Assembly: GCA_028290165.1 (NCBI GenBank)
Contig: JAQGKJ010000729.1
Coordinates: 1-18,517, forward strand
Direction of reading: 5' to 3'
Source: Bradyrhizobium sp.
GTDB lineage: Bacteria; Pseudomonadota; Alphaproteobacteria; Rhizobiales; Xanthobacteraceae
Length of the DNA stretch: 18,517 bases
Part shown: positions 16,653 through 18,517 of the stretch, piece after piece
Position numbering within the stretch: the stretch's first letter is position 1
Layout: every line of letters begins with the position of its first letter
Position numbers and translations under genes: made by a program
Notes under the pieces: generated by a model
What the model saw: the letters and a program-made list of their open reading frames with translations, nothing else
Told to the model about the DNA's origin: nothing
Database searches by the model: none

Positions 16653-17402
16653 TCAGTCTGGCTCGGACGCCGGCGAGGCGACCTCTTGGAGGTGTTCGAC
16701 GGCGGCGGTCCGCTTGTTGCGCAGATGCTTGAACAGGATGTCGCTGAGTTCGCTGCCGGCTCGGCGACGCAGCGCCTCCAGGATTGTCTCGTGTTCGCGC
16801 ATCGCCTCACCCCAGCGCTCCCGCTTGCGGGCAAAATTGGCGGAGTAGCGAATCCTGCGAATCCGCCCGGCGAGATTGGCATAAGTGCTCTTTAGCGCCG
16901 CGTTGCGCGAGGCTTCGACGATCTTCTGGTGGATCAACTGGTTGACGCCAAAATAGCCGTGCATGTCGCGGTGCAGGTAGAAACCGTACATCTCGTAATG
17001 CAGCCGCTCGATCTCGGCGATTTCGGCGTCGGTGATGTTTTCACAGGCAAGCCGCCCGGCGAGGCCTTCGAGCCCGCCCATGAGGTCGAACAGTTCGCCG
17101 AGATCGTGCTCGCTCAATTGCCGCACGCGGGCGCCCCGGTTCGGCAAGAGATCGACCAGTCCTTCGGATGCCAGCACCTTGAGGGCTTCGCGCAGCGGCG
17201 TGCGCGAGATGCCCAGCATTTCGCAAAGCTGGCGTTCGGGAACGCGGCCGCCGTCCGGAATATTGCCTTCGACGATGTGGTCGCGCAGCCGCGTCAGGAT
17301 CTCGTCATGCAACGACTGGTCTTCCCGATCGGGAACCGCGCCGGCCGCAACGGCCTTCGAAGTGGCATCGCTGGGAATCAAGGGCTTCATGGGGCGGAAC
17401 AT
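16653..17402 (-). CDS. GntR-family transcriptional regulator, FCD subfamily
   Basis: 249-residue DNA-binding regulator. The winged helix-turn-helix occupies about residues 30-95, with the family signature VPERQLCEMLGISRTPLREALKVL split over recognition-helix positions 54-77 (20-residue core: RQLCEMLGISRTPLREALKV) and GLVDLLPNRGARV in the wing. The helical FCD ligand domain follows. His158 (NQLIHQKI) and His204 (REHETI) fall at metal-ligand positions, but the usual Asp is Asn154 and the middle His is not obvious, so metal binding may be reduced. ATG 17402 is used; ATG 17390 is equally possible, and neither has a good SD. It diverges from the aminotransferase at 17505 and precedes the flavoprotein gene, so it probably controls both. 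Its effector is likely an organic acid, by family precedent. Confidence 0.92.
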   Translation of the reverse strand: MFRPMKPLIPSDATSKAVAAGAVPDREDQSLHDEILTRLRDHIVEGNIPDGGRVPERQLCEMLGISRTPLREALKVLASEGLVDLLPNRGARVRQLSEHDLGELFDLMGGLEGLAGRLACENITDAEIAEIERLHYEMYGFYLHRDMHGYFGVNQLIHQKIVEASRNAALKSTYANLAGRIRRIRYSANFARKRERWGEAMREHETILEALRRRAGSELSDILFKHLRNKRTAAVEHLQEVASPASEPD

Positions 17403-17433
17403 AGTCTGTGGCGGGGAGGCCGTCGACCGAGTA

Positions 17434-17445
17434 ATTGTAAACAAT
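17434..17445. promoter_or_regulatory. Candidate GntR/FCD operator in the divergent control region
   Basis: ATTGTAAACAAT is a perfect inverted repeat (ATTGT, AA, ACAAT) that fits the general GntR/FadR-type pattern GT-Nx-AC flanked by symmetric arms. It lies between the divergent GntR and aminotransferase genes, over the predicted -10 of the GntR gene. Autoregulation is therefore the natural reading, although binding is not shown. Confidence 0.4.
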
Positions 17446-17463
17446 ATTTTGGTTGAGGTCCAA
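17434..17463 (-). promoter_or_regulatory. Predicted promoter of the GntR gene
   Basis: Reading the minus strand, TTGGAC (17463-17458) and TACAAT (17439-17434) are separated by 18 bases. The -10 matches TATAAT at 5 of 6 positions, the -35 matches only its first three. Transcription would begin near 17427, about 25 bases before the start codon. The -10 box lies in the ATTGTAAACAAT palindrome, so a protein bound there would block this promoter. Confidence 0.35.
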
Positions 17464-17490
17464 GAAAATGAATGCAATATGGTCCAAAAT
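17446..17490. promoter_or_regulatory. Spaced inverted and direct repeats before the aminotransferase gene
   Basis: ATTTTGG (17446-17452) is mirrored by CCAAAAT (17484-17490). GGTCCAA occurs twice in direct orientation, at 17457-17463 and 17481-17487, 24 bases apart. The block ends just before the SD of the aminotransferase gene. Such paired half-sites suggest protein binding, but each is only seven bases long. Confidence 0.3.
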
Positions 17491-17493
17491 CAG

Positions 17494-17499
17494 AGGAGG
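17494..17499 (+). promoter_or_regulatory. Strong Shine-Dalgarno of the aminotransferase gene
   Basis: AGGAGG lies 5 bases before the ATG at 17505 and is the best SD in the window. It fixes the start of the truncated aminotransferase reading frame. Confidence 0.85.
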
Positions 17500-17504
17500 A
17501 ATCC

Positions 17505-18517
17505 ATGACTCAGCAGCAGGGACGCCATTTTTTGCAAATTCCCGGCCCGAGCCCGGTGCCGGATCGCGTGCTCCGCGCGATGGACATGCCGGTCATCGAC
17601 CACCGCAGCTCCCAATTCGCCGAGTTGGGTAAGACGGTATTCGACGGCTGCCGGAAGATCTTCAAGACCTCCGGACCGGTCATCATTTTTCCTTCCTCGG
17701 GTACCGGCGCCTGGGAAGCGGCGATCGTCAATACGCTGTCGCCGGGCGACAAGGTTTTAATGGTCGAGACCGGCCATTTCGCCACGCTTTGGCGGCAGAT
17801 GGCGGCGCGCTGGGGCATCGACGTCGATTTTATTCCGGGCGACTGGCGCCATGGCGTCGACCCCGCAGCGATCGAGGCCAGGCTAGCGCAGGACACCAAG
17901 CACGCCATCAAGGCGGTGATGGTGGTGCACAACGAGACTTCCACCGGCGTCACCAGCCGGGTCGGGGACATCCGCGCCGCGATGGACAAGGTTGGTCATC
18001 CCGCGCTGCTGCTGGTCGATACGATCTCCTCGCTCGGCTCGGTCGATTACCGGCACGACGAATGGAAGGTCGACGTCACCGTCAGCTGCTCGCAAAAGGG
18101 ATTCATGCTGCCGCCGGGACTAGGCTTCAACGCCATCTCCGAGAAGGCCAGAGCGGCTGCGAAAACCAACAAGATGCCGCGATCGTATTGGGACTGGGAA
18201 GAGATGTTAAAACCCAATGCTGCCGGCTTCTTCCCCTACACGCCGGCCACGAACCTGCTCTACGGCTTGCGCGAAGCCGTGGCGATGTTGCTGGAAGAAG
18301 GCCTCGACCAGGTGTTCGCCCGCCATAGGCGCCTCGCCGCCGCCACCCGCGCCGCCGTCACGCATTGGGGCCTCGAAGTGCTGTGTCTTGAACCGGCCGA
18401 ATACTCTCCTGTCTTGACCGCCGTGCTGATGCCGCCGGGCCACGACGCCGACAAGTTCCGCAAGACCGTGCTGGACAATTACAACATGTCGCTCGGCTCC
18501 GGTCTTTCCAAACTGGC
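17505..18517 (+). CDS. Class V aminotransferase, serine-glyoxylate type (3' end outside window)
   Basis: PLP-dependent aminotransferase of the serine-glyoxylate/alanine-glyoxylate group. 337 codons are present without a stop; relatives are about 390-400 residues, so some 55-65 residues are missing at the right edge. Evidence: IPGPSPVPDRVLRAM at the start, IDHRS, FPSSGTGAWEAAIVNTLSPG (cofactor phosphate region), HNETSTGV, LLLVDTISSLGS with the Asp that contacts the PLP nitrogen, and SQKGFMLPPG with Lys198 as the Schiff-base lysine. YTPATNLLYGLREA is also typical. It would transfer an amino group from serine or another donor to glyoxylate, giving glycine. Aspartate-glyoxylate aminotransferase (BhcA) is a close relative and cannot be excluded, but no other bhc gene is seen. 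It is divergent from the GntR gene. Confidence 0.9.
   Translation, partial: MTQQQGRHFLQIPGPSPVPDRVLRAMDMPVIDHRSSQFAELGKTVFDGCRKIFKTSGPVIIFPSSGTGAWEAAIVNTLSPGDKVLMVETGHFATLWRQMAARWGIDVDFIPGDWRHGVDPAAIEARLAQDTKHAIKAVMVVHNETSTGVTSRVGDIRAAMDKVGHPALLLVDTISSLGSVDYRHDEWKVDVTVSCSQKGFMLPPGLGFNAISEKARAAAKTNKMPRSYWDWEEMLKPNAAGFFPYTPATNLLYGLREAVAMLLEEGLDQVFARHRRLAAATRAAVTHWGLEVLCLEPAEYSPVLTAVLMPPGHDADKFRKTVLDNYNMSLGSGLSKL

Noticed and set aside
14551..16848. A 765-codon plus-strand open frame
   Set aside because: It lies antisense to the FAD/Fe-S dehydrogenase, which has complete motifs and a coupled partner. The predicted protein is rich in Arg, His, Asp and Gly without any domain, as expected for an antisense frame in GC-rich DNA.
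17789..18328. A 179-codon plus-strand frame
   Set aside because: It is out of frame with the aminotransferase, whose frame is open from 17505 to the window edge with all catalytic motifs.

Overview
The window looks like chromosome from a high-GC alphaproteobacterium, most likely of the Bradyrhizobium/Rhodopseudomonas/Afipia group. The clues are many orphan Bug-type and ABC-type solute-binding proteins, an isolated MmgE/PrpD protein and SDR, a YdiJ/GlcD-type flavoprotein, and an intergenic palindrome at 3632-3713. That palindrome has the form (cgtcatggccgggc...gcccgggcatgacg) seen throughout Bradyrhizobium genomes. Most genes sit near 60-65% GC by eye. Two stretches are clearly poorer: the cytochrome-like gene at 4562-6421, and the 5' half of the glycosyltransferase at about 12300-13080.

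Layout. (1) 36-1013 (-) and 1166-3623 (+): two periplasmic binding proteins of different transporter classes, diverging from a 152-bp spacer. The second is followed after 16 bp by an MmgE/PrpD protein. (2) 3632-4487: a REP-like palindrome, then a short-chain dehydrogenase whose catalytic Tyr position is Val. (3) 4562-6421 (-): a large, unrecognised, low-GC exported protein with one CxxCH haem motif. (4) 6597-6980 (+): a frameshifted remnant of an NAD-dependent epimerase/dihydroflavonol-reductase-like gene, ending 3 bp before an intact isoprenylcysteine-methyltransferase-like membrane protein (6984-7607). (5) 7764-10726 (+): a single-subunit molybdopterin oxidoreductase and an enoyl-CoA hydratase/isomerase family protein. 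(6) 10709-13087 (-): a 792-residue protein with two glycosyltransferase domains. (7) 13131-17402 (-) and 17505-end (+): a GlcG/HbpS-like protein, a fused FAD/Fe-S 2-hydroxyacid dehydrogenase and a GntR/FCD regulator, diverging from a class V aminotransferase of the serine-glyoxylate type that runs off the window.

The right-hand module is the most coherent. The flavoprotein would oxidise a 2-hydroxyacid (glycolate is suggested by the GlcG-like partner), the aminotransferase would use the resulting glyoxylate, and the GntR regulator would control both arms. Palindromes in both control regions (16618-16633 and 17434-17445) are candidate operators. This assignment is inference from families and context. 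I found no CRISPR array, tRNA, rRNA or intact insertion sequence, and nothing that I can defend as a wholly new system. The best candidates for something undescribed are the low-GC monohaem protein, the Tyr-less SDR and the fused glycosyltransferase.
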